Assembly: GCA_009781005.1 (NCBI GenBank)
Contig: WQYX01000049.1
Location: 1 to 32,300 of the forward strand
DNA length: 32,300 nt
From: Polyangiaceae bacterium
Lineage (GTDB): Bacteria; Myxococcota_A; Polyangia; Polyangiales; Polyangiaceae
Reading direction: 5' to 3'
The notes under the pieces are model-generated. The model was not told where the DNA came from. It saw nothing but the letters and a program-made list of their open reading frames with translations, and did no database searches. This document shows positions 32,169 through 32,300 of the stretch, piece by piece (position 1 is the first letter of the stretch; the number at the start of each line of letters is the position of its first letter). The translations under genes were made by a program, and so were the position numbers.

Positions 32169-32300
32169 AGGGCGTCTCTGCAAACCGTTGCGAGCGACAC
32201 GAGGTCGAGGCTTTTTCCGAGGAGCGCGCGGAGCGTACTTGAAGTACGTGAGCACGCACCGCAGGAAAAAACGAAGAGATCGTGGCGCGCAGCAGGTTTG
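32169..32300. repeat. Hairpin element cut by the right window end
   Basis: CAAACC (32181-32186) and GGTTTG (32295-32300) are the inner ends of an outer stem. Between them the family blocks are complete: GTTGCGAGCG on the left, GCGCGCAGCA on the right, and CGAGGAGC and GCACCGCAGG in the middle. A helix CTTTTTCC/GGAAAAAA replaces the GC helices of other copies, and the apical palindrome is CGTACTTGAAGTACG. By analogy the full stem should start at 32169. The segment 32011-32168 before it is the presumed promoter region of the delta-60 gene, without a clear motif. Confidence 0.82.

Overview
The window looks like chromosomal DNA of a high-GC Gram-negative predatory or soil bacterium, most likely a myxobacterium of the Polyangia/Sorangiineae type. 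This is inferred from the high GC content, the density of predicted lipoproteins (nine with a lipobox), the secreted hydrolases, the 'delta-60' repeat lipoprotein, and a tandem pair of large lipoproteins of a kind I know from Sorangium-like genomes. No rRNA, tRNA, CRISPR array, transposase or phage gene was seen.

Layout. 1-534 holds a cut repeat element and a terminator. 535-4195 (minus) is an operon: M48 metallopeptidase, dynamin-like GTPase, HMG-CoA lyase. 4196-4795 has no gene, but it contains a candidate small RNA with its own terminator and a hairpin element whose outer stem contains the ribosome binding site of thiL (4796-5755, plus). Two small lipoproteins (5779-6930) follow. A long minus-strand block (16759 down to 7031) reads: small lipoprotein, larger lipoprotein, fmt, PanP-like decarboxylase, full-length Lhr helicase, HExxH protein, secreted esterase. 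Most of its junctions are 4-base stop/start overlaps. Then come serC (plus), a 71-aa basic protein, a secreted PI-PLC-like phosphodiesterase and a membrane sulfatase-fold transferase (minus). A divergent sahR-like/ahcY operon is next (22213-24526, plus), then a GH5 cellulase lipoprotein (minus), a small ORF coupled to greB (plus), two tandem paralogous lipoproteins and a delta-60 lipoprotein (minus).

The most unusual feature is a dispersed family of hairpin elements of about 120-170 bp, at 4673-4793, 16303-16448, 17940-18086, 20018-20161 and 24665-24833, and cut by both window ends. In the clearest copies an 18-bp outer stem differs completely from locus to locus yet is self-complementary within each copy. 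The stem flanks conserved blocks that begin TGCTGCGC and end GCTCGCRAC, and inner helices covary between copies. The elements abut stop codons or start signals. A second, GC-rich double-hairpin motif occurs in four places, one of them in frame inside the Lhr helicase gene.

Functionally, serC, fmt, thiL and sahR-ahcY serve core one-carbon, cofactor and translation metabolism. The lipoproteins, esterase, phospholipase and cellulase form an envelope and secreted set.
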